The position numbers and the translations under genes are program-made. DNA of 64,000 nt from assembly GCA_030247855.1 (NCBI GenBank), contig JAPDRN010000042.1:124001-188000 (forward strand), written 5' to 3'. The DNA is from Knufia peltigerae. Lineage: Eukaryota > Ascomycota > Eurotiomycetes > Chaetothyriales > Trichomeriaceae. Shown one piece after another: positions 10,560 through 19,492 of the stretch. Positions within the stretch are counted from its first letter, which is position 1, and every line of letters begins with the position of its first letter. Under the pieces are notes generated by a model, which made no database searches, was not told where the DNA came from, and saw only the letters and a list, made by a program, of their open reading frames with translations.

Positions 10560-11636
10560 ATGGCGCCAGACAGAGGCATGGAAACTATTGTGGGCGCTGA
10601 TAGCGGAGAAACTCATGCGAATAATGCTTTGCTGAGTGCCGAGACGATTTCCACAGAATCGAGGTCCAACACAAGCCTCGGTGCCTGCAAGGAAGACTCA
10701 ACGATCCCTCCACATCTTTCCCACGATCCTGCTACGAGCGCAAAGCGGACAGATCCATTCCAGTTCGGCCAGCGCTACTTATCAGAGTCCGCAGACGTCT
10801 TCGAATACAATGCCTGGGATCATGTAGTCCCCGATGAGGAATATTATGAATATTGCGAATCTCAATATGCGGCCCAACGAGCCGCTCCAGTCTCTGACTT
10901 TGATCGTGCTCGATTGAATGAGAACCCAGAAAAATGGTGGAATGATTTCTACAAACAAAAGACAAACACATTCTTCAAAGACAGGAAGTGGCTGGCTCAG
11001 GAATTTCCGGTTCTCAGCGACATTACCAGAAAAGAAGCTGGAAAGAACATCGTCCTCGAGGTTGGTGCTGGTGCAGGTAACACCGCATTTCCTATATTGA
11101 GAATGAATGAGAACCCCGACCTGAAGATCTTTGCCGTCGATTTCAGCAAGAAAGCAGTGGAGACAATGAGAGATGCAGATGACTACAAGAATTGTGACGG
11201 CGTTATGGCAGCTGATGTTTGGGATGCGGCGGGCGAACATCTTCCCCCCGGCATTGACGAAGGCAGCGTTGATATTGTCATCATGATCTTTATATTCTCT
11301 GCCCTGAACCCTAAGCAATGGCAGCAGGCTGTGAGGAATATCGAGCGAATATTAAAACCGGGTGGTGAAGTTCTCTTTCGGGACTATGGTAGGGGTGATC
11401 TTGCTCAAGTCAGGTTCAAGGCTGGACGATGGATGGGAGAGAATTTCTATGTCCGTGGAGATGGCACTCGAGTATATTTCTTCGAGAAGGAAGAAATCGA
11501 GAGGATCTGGGGCGACGCATTCGATGTCTTGAATCTCGACATCGACAGGAGACTCATCGTCAACCGGCAGCGAAGGATTAAGATGTTCCGCTGCTGGCTT
11601 CAAGGTCGTTTTCGGAGAAAGGAATACCCAACGTGA
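10560..11636 (+). CDS. tRNA (cytosine(32)-N3)-methyltransferase, METTL2/6/8 (Trm140) family
   Basis: Single exon, 358 aa from ATG 10560. An in-frame ATG at 10455 could add 35 residues but lies in the presumed shared promoter. The family hallmark is visible: KWWNDFYKQKTNTFFKDRKW (about 123-142), then SAM-binding motif I VLEVGAGAGNT (about 164-174), the acidic post-I strand FAVDFS, IFIFSALNPKQW, and the C-terminal LRDYGRGDLAQ-like block seen here as LFRDYGRGD. The enzyme adds 3-methyl to C32 in the anticodon loop of Thr and Ser tRNAs in the cytosol, using S-adenosylmethionine. Unlike budding-yeast Trm140 it has no N-terminal actin-binding extension, which is the normal filamentous-fungal form. 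It is divergently paired with the THO subunit gene. Confidence 0.92.
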   Translation: MAPDRGMETIVGADSGETHANNALLSAETISTESRSNTSLGACKEDSTIPPHLSHDPATSAKRTDPFQFGQRYLSESADVFEYNAWDHVVPDEEYYEYCESQYAAQRAAPVSDFDRARLNENPEKWWNDFYKQKTNTFFKDRKWLAQEFPVLSDITRKEAGKNIVLEVGAGAGNTAFPILRMNENPDLKIFAVDFSKKAVETMRDADDYKNCDGVMAADVWDAAGEHLPPGIDEGSVDIVIMIFIFSALNPKQWQQAVRNIERILKPGGEVLFRDYGRGDLAQVRFKAGRWMGENFYVRGDGTRVYFFEKEEIERIWGDAFDVLNLDIDRRLIVNRQRRIKMFRCWLQGRFRRKEYPT

Positions 11637-12573
11637 CTCGGCAGCTAGGATGATCAATGACAAGATGTCCAGTGTATCAAGCACCCTCCTGATCTTGGGT
11701 GATGTATAACCAAATCGCACTTGATTGGATCTGGCCAGACGAAGTTGTAATAGACCAAAAGTGTCCTATCTTGGGATCGACGAAACCCCGACAGCGAAGT
11801 GCAATGCATCTGAAGGACACGAGTCGTTGGCTTGAAAGTCTACTGGAACAAGTTGCTTGAACGGATGTCGTTCGGACGATTTGTAGGTCTTTTGATCTAT
11901 GGCCCAGTGAGATGTTGATGGGATTGGCAAACATGGGAACTGATCCATAGTTTCGATTGCTTCAGATGGCGAATGATAGAGACAGGTACGAGTACGTGCC
12001 CATAGAACAGTTACACTCTGACACTTGAACGAGAGATCCCGAAGATTGACGGCTCTGGAACTCCACGGACTTGGCTGTCGTGTCATATCAAAATGTCATA
12101 CAAGGGACTTTTCCAGCCACCCGCCACCAACGCAAAGGGAAATTGGCTGAAATGACGTTGTTATTTTCTCCCCCACCCAATGCCGGGCTGCGCCTTTAGC
12201 GCTGCTTCGTTGTTCTTCCTTCACTGCACATCTCGCCTTCAACTCCATCATATCCTGTCAACTGCGCCACTTCCTTCTCTTGACGTCCGATGAACCTATG
12301 TAGAGCCTCACCTATCACTCAGTCGTTCTCTTGATCCAGTCCTTACAGTCTTCACAGTCCTGTTGTTTCCGGCTCAGTCTTGCGCAGATTGCAATATTCT
12401 CTCGTCATATCCAATTTCCCTTGGGTAAAAGCTCACATAGCCACCGTACCAACCTCAAGCGACCTCCTGCCGGTCTCTGTGGACGCCAAAGCGATCTTCT
12501 GCCCGACTTCCCTCGCCTTTCTGTCTGTTGGCATCTTTCGTCCATTCTGCCGCATGACCGTTTTCAAGGCAGT
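11637..12573. other. intergenic: upstream region of the PAQR gene
   Basis: The last 350 bp are pyrimidine-rich (CTTC/CTCC runs), typical of promoters of expressed fungal genes. An open frame runs into the PAQR gene from 12331 but its first part has biased, low-complexity composition and I treat it as leader. No other gene is seen. Confidence 0.45.
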
Positions 12574-14061
12574 ATGACCTGCACAGCGTCAGCGGTCACG
12601 ATTGAATCCTCCTCCACAAGTCGTGCCTCCAGCTCCTCAAGAGACGATGAACGGACTCCCTTGGTCCTTAGAGGTCGGCGACATTCCTACAACACTTCGA
12701 GACGACGCAATTCGAGTATTTGTAATGCCGATGCCATATTTGTAAGAGTCGATTTGTTCCTCACGGAGCTCAGACACCGAGTCGACAGGTTGGAAAAATA
12801 TCGGCAGGAGAGTATCCTGAGTCTGGATACACAACTTGAGCGAGCCTACCAGATCTTGAGAGATGTGCGGGATTCCTGTTCACCGTACCACTCTGGAGAG
12901 CTATTATGGGGTGCAGCGCGGCAGCGGGCAAATATACTCGTGGAAACTCTAGAGAGTCGATATAACGACCTGATGCCTTCTCGTGAGACCTTCGAGCAAA
13001 AAGCACAAGCAAGTCTACGATTAATGGAATGCTATCTCTCCGAATTGGAGACCAGAGCACACTCGAGAAGGAAACAATTGATAGATTCTGGCTGGAAAAA
13101 AGTCGATGACTCTATAACTGCGACACGCGAGATCCTCGAGGACGGCTTCGACAAGGCTATTCGGGCGACCGACCTGCTTGCCGAGTCAATTTCTCATGCT
13201 CTAAGCCGTGCTGGGGAGTCCAGGCTGATTCATTACGACGACCTTCCTGCGCCGTGGCGAAATAACCCTCATATTCTTCGTGGTTATCGCTTCAACCGGA
13301 CCAAGATTGAATGTGTTGCCTCAGCATTCCGACCTTCGAACGAGACCGTCAACATCTGGTCTCATGGCATAGGCTTGATCATCGTGCTTGCGGTGGCTTT
13401 CTACTACTATCCCGCCTCGTCGACGTTCCCCTTGTCCAGCAATTGGGACGTTTTGATTGCAGCTTGCTTCTTTGTCGCGGCTTGCAAATGCCTCATTTGC
13501 TCAATTATGTGGCACACCATGAACAGCATTGCGGATAAGTGCCTGCTAGATCGGTTTGCCTGTGTCGACTATACCGGTATCTCATTCTTAGTGGCAGCCA
13601 GTATTCTCAGTACAGAATGGACGGCGTTTTATTGCGAACCGCTTTCCCGTTCGGTTTACATGACGATGACGACTCTGCTTGGAATTGCCGGAGTTATTCT
13701 CCCCTGGCGAGAAAGCTTCAACCGTGCCGATATGGCATGGGCTCGAGTATCTTTCTTCGTCACAATGGCCATTACAGGGTTTGCACCGGTCATACAACTG
13801 AACTATACGAGGGGAGTTGCTTGGACATTCTATTTCTATGCTCCGGTGACGAAGAGTGTAATGGTCTACTTGACCGGAGCCATCATATATGCCAGCAAGG
13901 TTCCTGAGAAATGGTGGCCTGGTCTATTTGACTATGCTGGTGGCAGCCATAACATCTGGCACCTTGCCGTTCTTGCAGGAATTCTGTTCCATTATACGGC
14001 TATGCAGGAATTTTTTCATGGCGCATTCCAACGGGCAAGTGATGGCTGTTGTCTTGGATGA
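12574..14061 (+). CDS. PAQR / haemolysin III family membrane protein with long N-terminus (Izh3-like)
   Basis: Single exon, 495 aa from ATG 12574. The first 40 residues are Ser-rich. Residues about 60-230 are a charged, helical, probably coiled cytosolic region. The membrane half has about seven helices (about 275-490) and the three PAQR motifs: ETVNIWSHG (E-x2-N-x3-H) near residue 257; SIMWHTMNSIADKCLLDRFA with the DYTGIS block; and HNIWHLAVLAG (HxxxH) at the C-terminus. These histidines and aspartate form the zinc-dependent site of adiponectin-receptor-type ceramidase-like proteins. Yeast Izh3 is the family member with an extended N-terminus, so this is probably its orthologue. It would act in the ER or plasma membrane in zinc, lipid or sterol homeostasis; which of these is inference. 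Confidence 0.9.
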   Translation: MTCTASAVTIESSSTSRASSSSRDDERTPLVLRGRRHSYNTSRRRNSSICNADAIFVRVDLFLTELRHRVDRLEKYRQESILSLDTQLERAYQILRDVRDSCSPYHSGELLWGAARQRANILVETLESRYNDLMPSRETFEQKAQASLRLMECYLSELETRAHSRRKQLIDSGWKKVDDSITATREILEDGFDKAIRATDLLAESISHALSRAGESRLIHYDDLPAPWRNNPHILRGYRFNRTKIECVASAFRPSNETVNIWSHGIGLIIVLAVAFYYYPASSTFPLSSNWDVLIAACFFVAACKCLICSIMWHTMNSIADKCLLDRFACVDYTGISFLVAASILSTEWTAFYCEPLSRSVYMTMTTLLGIAGVILPWRESFNRADMAWARVSFFVTMAITGFAPVIQLNYTRGVAWTFYFYAPVTKSVMVYLTGAIIYASKVPEKWWPGLFDYAGGSHNIWHLAVLAGILFHYTAMQEFFHGAFQRASDGCCLG

Positions 14062-14517
14062 TGTTTATTAGCAATGATCTTGGTGACGCGTTGAGCCAGC
14101 AAAACGTGGTCTACGAGGAGTGAGAGGTTCGATGTGTAGACACAGCCTAGTCCTAATCGTGTATCTCGTATATAAGTAACATGTTTTCTTATGACCGATA
14201 CATGATCAGTCCGATAATAACCTCGTCGCGGTTTGCAAGATCAATCTAACAGAGTTTCAGTCTGCTGGGATGTGATTCGCCTGGAATACGACATACTTCC
14301 ATTTGCGGAATCGAGGCGTCTTCAAAAAAACCCATTATTGGCATCCTCACGACCTTGACACCCAAGAACCGACTCTCGGTACTTCAATGGATGCTGGAGC
14401 CTAATCTCGAAACGGGTACATATCGTATTCAACCACACCGTCTGTCACCACTTCTTCATCGCTGGCCACATATCGACTGGTGGTGAGCCTGGGTGACCGA
14501 AACGGACTGCGCCAGAA
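14062..14517. other. intergenic region
   Basis: This is the 3' flank of the PAQR gene and the promoter region of the Zn2Cys6 gene. Nothing further is recognised. Confidence 0.45.
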
Positions 14518-15956
14518 ATGGTAGGAGCAACGATGACTGACAAAACGCGGCACGGAGCCAGTGAAGCGCAAAGGCTCATGCAAGGAGTCTTTCAAGTATC
14601 CAATCACGCACGGATTAGAGGTCTGCAAGCTCCAAAACCTCGAAGGACAACCGTCCATGCACGAAAGTCTCATACAAAGTCTAGAGCAGGCTGCAAAACA
14701 TGCAAGCAACGGCGAATCAAGGTGAGTGATCTCTCAGCCACACTCGATCTGACGGTGCTTTGATAACATCTCAGTGCGACGAGAATAGGATAGGCGGCTG
14801 CCTGAAATGCCAGAGCCACGGCCTCGAGTGTGACTATCTTGACGCGAAACTTCCCATCACTGAGAGAAGAGTTCTGCCCAAGAGCGGGTATGAGGATCTG
14901 ACTGCTGCCGCTACAGAAGCCTCCGATTTGGCGGCTCTGACCAGGATGACATGCATGTCATCACTGAGGCGTCTGAATATCACCCCAGTTCTACCGATCC
15001 CATCTACGGTACGCCAACTGGATCAGATGACCCCGATATTGCAAACGCTACATCATTTCGACACTGTGACGTATTGCTCACTGGGATCGCATCTGGCACA
15101 CCAAGTTATCAAAATCTGTATGCATAATCTTGTGGTGCAAAATCCTTCGTTGCTTCATGCGATCAATGGAGTATCCGCGGCACACCTTTGCCATCTCCTC
15201 CCAGCGAATCAACATCCCAAACAGTATCGACAGAATCGACTAACAGCTGCCTATCACTGGAAGGAGGCATTGCGGCTCTTCCGCATTGACCTGGAATCTG
15301 ACGCCGTGGATCATTCTATCGACGCCCTCATATCTACTATGATGCTCATATGTGTTCATCAGTATATGTTGAATGATCCAGGACCGCACACATACAAAAG
15401 TTTTGTCAATGCACCTCTTGAGCGAAGGCGTGAGTGCCTTCAATGGCTTGGAATGGCCAAAGGCTTTCAAGCGGTGCACCAACGCCTGGGAGATCTGATG
15501 TGGCTATCAATATGGACACCAGTGATGAAAGATGCAGACTACGTCGTACTCCCATTGTGGGATCACCTTTGTCAGGACGAGACATGCACGTTGTTTCTAG
15601 AGCTTTGTGGGATCACGGAGCGATCATCACCAGAAGCCAACCCTTTCTACACTCCCCTCGAACATCTGTTCTTCTACCGTCACTTGGAACCTTGCGCGAA
15701 CAACTTTGCTAAGTTGATTACCTTTGTAGGGCAAGTGGACGATAGATTTCAGACGCTCGTTCTACAGCTTGAGAAACGAGCATTGCTCATCCTGGCTTAT
15801 TGGCTTGCCATGATGACGAGAATTCAGCAGTGGTGGATTAGTCGGAGGAGCAGCAGTGAATGTAGGTCAATCGTGGGCTACCTGATGCATGACGAGGATA
15901 TAAGAGTCAGGAAACTACTGGAATATCCAGCCACTGTAGTGAGGATGGATTTGTAG
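14518..15956 (+). CDS. Zn2Cys6 transcription factor (UPC2-like group)
   Basis: Two exons: 14518-14721 and 14775-15956, joined in phase 0, giving 461 aa. The zinc cluster spans the intron: KSRAGCKTCKQRRIK in exon 1 and CDENRIGGCLKCQSHGLEC in exon 2. Its cysteines are 59, 62, 69, 77, 80 and 87 (CX2CX6CX7CX2CX6C). The downstream region (HHFDTVTYCSLGS, LLHAINGVSAAHLCHLLP, a YHWKEALRLFR segment) has the layout of the fungal group related to sterol uptake regulator UPC2. It has no close enzymatic neighbour: a PAQR gene lies upstream and an F-box-type gene downstream, both on the same strand. Its target is unknown. The intron sits right after RRIK, the same place as in the regulator at 46.0 kb. Confidence 0.87.
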
Positions 15957-16408
15957 TGAGAGTTGTCACTACCGTTGCTCGGTAGCCGCCCCAGCGTCAC
16001 GAGTCTGCCTCAGGAATGCATTCAAAGAATTCTCTCGACCAAGTAGCGCAAATATCGCCAGGGCCGCTAATAGAAAGCAAGAGTACACAAATCGTCGTCC
16101 GAGATAGATTCGTACTTTGTCTGGAGTCCATCTGGAGTCCACTCCCTCACAAGGCTGCCGCCAATCCCCATTTCACGTGACCGTTTGCCTGCGCCCTTCA
16201 CGAATCAATGCCCGACTTGTGTCTCTCGTTGATTGCATGTCGACATCCCTGCACAAACGCCTCTTTGAAAACGATCTCACCGCTACCTTCTCGATCACTC
16301 ACTACTCGAGTCGGCGTGATGTCTTGACTCAGTTAGATCTCGGAATCCTGTGGCCGGAAAATGAGCCATCGTCCATTGAGTCTTTCCACGTCCTAGCGGA
16401 CAAGATAG
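15957..16408. other. intergenic: leader of the large F-box-type gene
   Basis: This is upstream sequence of the 16409 gene. An overlapping open frame from 16117 has no recognisable domain and is treated as 5' untranslated. Confidence 0.45.
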
Positions 16409-19400
16409 ATGGCATCTCTCAGAATGGACTCCGAAGAGGTGCCTCCTCGGTCACGCCCTTCGTCCTTCGAGCTCCTGATTACTTGTAATCCACCGATTCT
16501 CCAGTCTCTCCTTGCTCAAGTACCTACGGATACGATCTTTCGTCTCTACCAGACGTCGTATTGCCTTCGAGACTTCCTCACGAAATCTCCTACGTCGTGG
16601 CGCTACATATCATGGCGTTTGTACCAGCCTACGATCTCAAATGCTATCGCCCCTGCGAACGGTGCTATTGGACCACGCCAATCGAGTAACTACGCCCTCG
16701 ACCAAATTCTCCTGAACATTATCAATCCATTCAGTACGAGACTAGTTAGCCTCGAATTGGACAATACCGCGGTTAGCGGAGCCACACTCACGTCGACCGT
16801 TTTGATTCTGAGAAGGGATACCCTGAGACATGTGTCCGTCCGTGGATGCAAGAATGTGTCGTTGAAATATCATATCAATCCCTGGCTGCAGATGCACGCC
16901 CTGGCGCGAGAGTCTCAGTCTGCCCGAGGTCCAACCGGGTTTGAAACCCTTGCTCTAGAGAGTTTGTACACCTATCGTTGCCGCCATCATAGACGCAGAC
17001 CATACCTGCCAAGCAGTCTATCACGGAAGGAAAGCGACAGTGAACCTACCCATGAATTGGTTAATACCTGCCACAAGCTGGGAATTTGGACCGATACTGC
17101 ATGGTGCACAACACCAGGAGCTCGCTGTTTCCGCCGCAGAGGCTATGTAAAGATGCGAATGCCCCAAGGCACGAGAGAAGTTTGGGTGGTCTATGATCGT
17201 TTGTGGAGGAGTCGAAATTGGTTGGGTCCGATTGATTCATCAAGATCTACTGGCTCAGCTCAGCCAAAGAAACGGCGGATGGATGGCCGAAGTTGGGAGT
17301 TCGATGAGGAAGGTGTCAATGGCGAGGCCATTGGAGTCAACAGAGAAGGGAAAGCGACTCCAGCACATCTACGCCAAACCCACAAAGCCTTTGTTGAAGA
17401 CATTGTATGTCATAACTGCTCTGTTGAAATTCTAGAAAGATGCGAGCAATGCTCCGTCATGATGCACTGCACAGGATGCAGGAAAACACTCTGTGCAAGC
17501 TGTGCATTCGACCGACCGTATCTACGGAATAAAAACGCACCAGAGGAGGAACGGAACAAGTACTGGTGGGCACCAGGCTATGCTGTGTCCCCTTGCACGA
17601 TGCAGGACCAGGACCAACCTGCCAATGCAGCCATTGGGGCTCAAAATGCTGATCCAAATATGCTGCCAAACATAAAATTCAGATGGTGCTGCACCGAGCC
17701 CGTCTTCTCTGGTGGAGGAGGTATCACCTTCGGTAATACCAACAGTCGAGAAACGGACAAAATTCGAGCAGCGCCTCTACCCATAGGTAAGGGTTGGGAA
17801 GACCCAGAATTTGGTCCCGAGCGGCCGGATGTTGAAGACGAATTAGTGCAACAAGGTCCCGGTGGTCGATGGCCATCGATCGACAGCTTCTTCAAGACAG
17901 CCGAAGCTCTAGGCTCCAATGAGCCCCCCTCGTTTTCGATACCTAGGGTTCTATGCGATGAGTGTTACAGTGCAGAGCACTGGAGACTGAAATGCAAGGC
18001 CTGTGCAACGGCATTATGTCTGAAGCACGACATCGGCGATCGAATGAAGACAAGGATTTGTGGTTACAGAGATGTCGTTGTTGAGCGGCAGGATTTCAAG
18101 TCTCGACAAAAGGCATTGAAATTGTTGGCCACTCTAGTACGACATCGAAAGGAAAGACTAGCAGCAGAGAAGCCAGCAACAGAACAGGACCAGGCGAGCT
18201 CAAGTCTGAAGGGTCCGTCATCCAGTCGATTGACACCTACTCCGCAGCGACCGTCAACGTCCGAGAGCTTGACTTATGGGACCGAAAGAGAGGAGGCTGT
18301 CGACACACCAGTTGTCGGACTTGAACAAACTTTGCGCGCTCACAGAGCCCCATTGGCTGAGCTTGACCCAACACATCGACCATTGTCGCCAGCGTCGACC
18401 AGCACCGGACCATTGTCGCGATCCACATCGCCAACACCTTCATTCCACTCAACCCCTGCAACACCCGAGCCGTCTGCCAATCCACTTCATTCGGGGGAAG
18501 ATGAAGCGTCGGCATTACCGCTGTGGCAAGGTTGCCAGGCCTTTTTCTGTCCGGCAACACGCTCGCCTGGTGATCACAGACGTCGTTGTCCAGCCATCAT
18601 GAAACAGTGCTTCGAGTGCAGAGTCAATATTTGCGGCGACTGTGTTAGCACTTTGGAGCCTCCATGTCCTTGCAAAGGCTGCAGAGCTCACCAGACCGAA
18701 GAACAAGTCTCATCACCCGATCCTGCACCCTTGTTCTTTTGCCCAAACTGCCGCTGGGGAAGAATGGAATCCGGAAAGTGTAAGAGGAGATCCGAAGCCT
18801 TCCTGATTGCACAGTCTTCGTCGAGGAAAATGAAAAAGAGGAGAGATAGAATACGCAAACCTGTTGAGGAACGGCGACTCGGTGGCCCCACCTCACTCGC
18901 ATCCACCGAGGAAGCAATCGATGGTCTCGTCGATTTCTTTACCAGCTTACATACCACCCCCAACCGTACAAACTCTCCTCAACCTCCTCCTGGAGAGAGT
19001 CGGCCGTCGGCGAGCAATCAGCAGAACCCTCCACCTGCTGCAAACCGGCCGGCTTCAATGCAAGCTCTGCTGACTTCTCTACCCATGCCCACTGGCATAC
19101 CCATGGGTACCCTTCATGCTCAACACCATCACCATCATCATCACCATCATCGGCACATCTTACCACCCCACTTGAATGAATTTCAAGAGTTGGAAGATAT
19201 GGGCCTCCTGGCCCGAGATTTGATACGCAGGATACAGCGACTGCGAGATCAGTACAGGCCAGGTTCGCTAGCAGCAATCGCGTTGCCAGACGTTCGAGTA
19301 CATCACAATGGTAACAACGCGGCTGGACCGGCGGTTGCCCAAGCACCACCTCGTCCCCTGGCCAATCCTCAACCGCGCCCGCAGCAGCAGAATGGAATTG

Positions 19401-19492
19401 CAGTTGCGGGCCCAGCGGATCCAGTACAGATGGGAAACAATCAAGAAATTGACGATCGAGAATCTGGGACCGATGAAGAAGAAGAGGATTGA
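16409..19492 (+). CDS. F-box-like, multi-zinc-binding large protein, function unknown
   Basis: Single exon, 1027 aa (ATG 16409; a second ATG at 16424 is equally possible). The N-terminus (about 25-75) has an F-box-like helical segment: LLAQVPTDTIFRLYQTSYC then FLTKSPTSWRYISWRLY. Three cysteine-rich modules follow. One is near residues 333-366 (CHNCSVEILERCEQC, then CTGCRKTLCASC). One is near 516-545 (CDECYSAEHWRLKCKAC, then CLKHD). One is near 709-790 (CPAIMKQCFECRVNICGDC, CPCKGC, FFCPNCRWG). Spacing suggests RING/B-box-like zinc sites. Between them are a Ser/Pro/Thr-rich linker (about 590-700) and, at 906-914, a run of nine histidines. The C-terminus is very acidic (ESGTDEEEED). An F-box would make it a substrate receptor of an SCF ubiquitin ligase, but this is inference. 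I recognise it only as a conserved fungal hypothetical type. Confidence 0.85.
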   Translation: MASLRMDSEEVPPRSRPSSFELLITCNPPILQSLLAQVPTDTIFRLYQTSYCLRDFLTKSPTSWRYISWRLYQPTISNAIAPANGAIGPRQSSNYALDQILLNIINPFSTRLVSLELDNTAVSGATLTSTVLILRRDTLRHVSVRGCKNVSLKYHINPWLQMHALARESQSARGPTGFETLALESLYTYRCRHHRRRPYLPSSLSRKESDSEPTHELVNTCHKLGIWTDTAWCTTPGARCFRRRGYVKMRMPQGTREVWVVYDRLWRSRNWLGPIDSSRSTGSAQPKKRRMDGRSWEFDEEGVNGEAIGVNREGKATPAHLRQTHKAFVEDIVCHNCSVEILERCEQCSVMMHCTGCRKTLCASCAFDRPYLRNKNAPEEERNKYWWAPGYAVSPCTMQDQDQPANAAIGAQNADPNMLPNIKFRWCCTEPVFSGGGGITFGNTNSRETDKIRAAPLPIGKGWEDPEFGPERPDVEDELVQQGPGGRWPSIDSFFKTAEALGSNEPPSFSIPRVLCDECYSAEHWRLKCKACATALCLKHDIGDRMKTRICGYRDVVVERQDFKSRQKALKLLATLVRHRKERLAAEKPATEQDQASSSLKGPSSSRLTPTPQRPSTSESLTYGTEREEAVDTPVVGLEQTLRAHRAPLAELDPTHRPLSPASTSTGPLSRSTSPTPSFHSTPATPEPSANPLHSGEDEASALPLWQGCQAFFCPATRSPGDHRRRCPAIMKQCFECRVNICGDCVSTLEPPCPCKGCRAHQTEEQVSSPDPAPLFFCPNCRWGRMESGKCKRRSEAFLIAQSSSRKMKKRRDRIRKPVEERRLGGPTSLASTEEAIDGLVDFFTSLHTTPNRTNSPQPPPGESRPSASNQQNPPPAANRPASMQALLTSLPMPTGIPMGTLHAQHHHHHHHHHRHILPPHLNEFQELEDMGLLARDLIRRIQRLRDQYRPGSLAAIALPDVRVHHNGNNAAGPAVAQAPPRPLANPQPRPQQQNGIAVAGPADPVQMGNNQEIDDRESGTDEEEED
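19124..19150 (+). repeat. CAY tandem repeat encoding nine histidines
   Basis: Nine consecutive CAC/CAT codons lie inside the large F-box-type gene. The mixed codons argue against recent slippage and for a maintained His tract. Confidence 0.9.
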
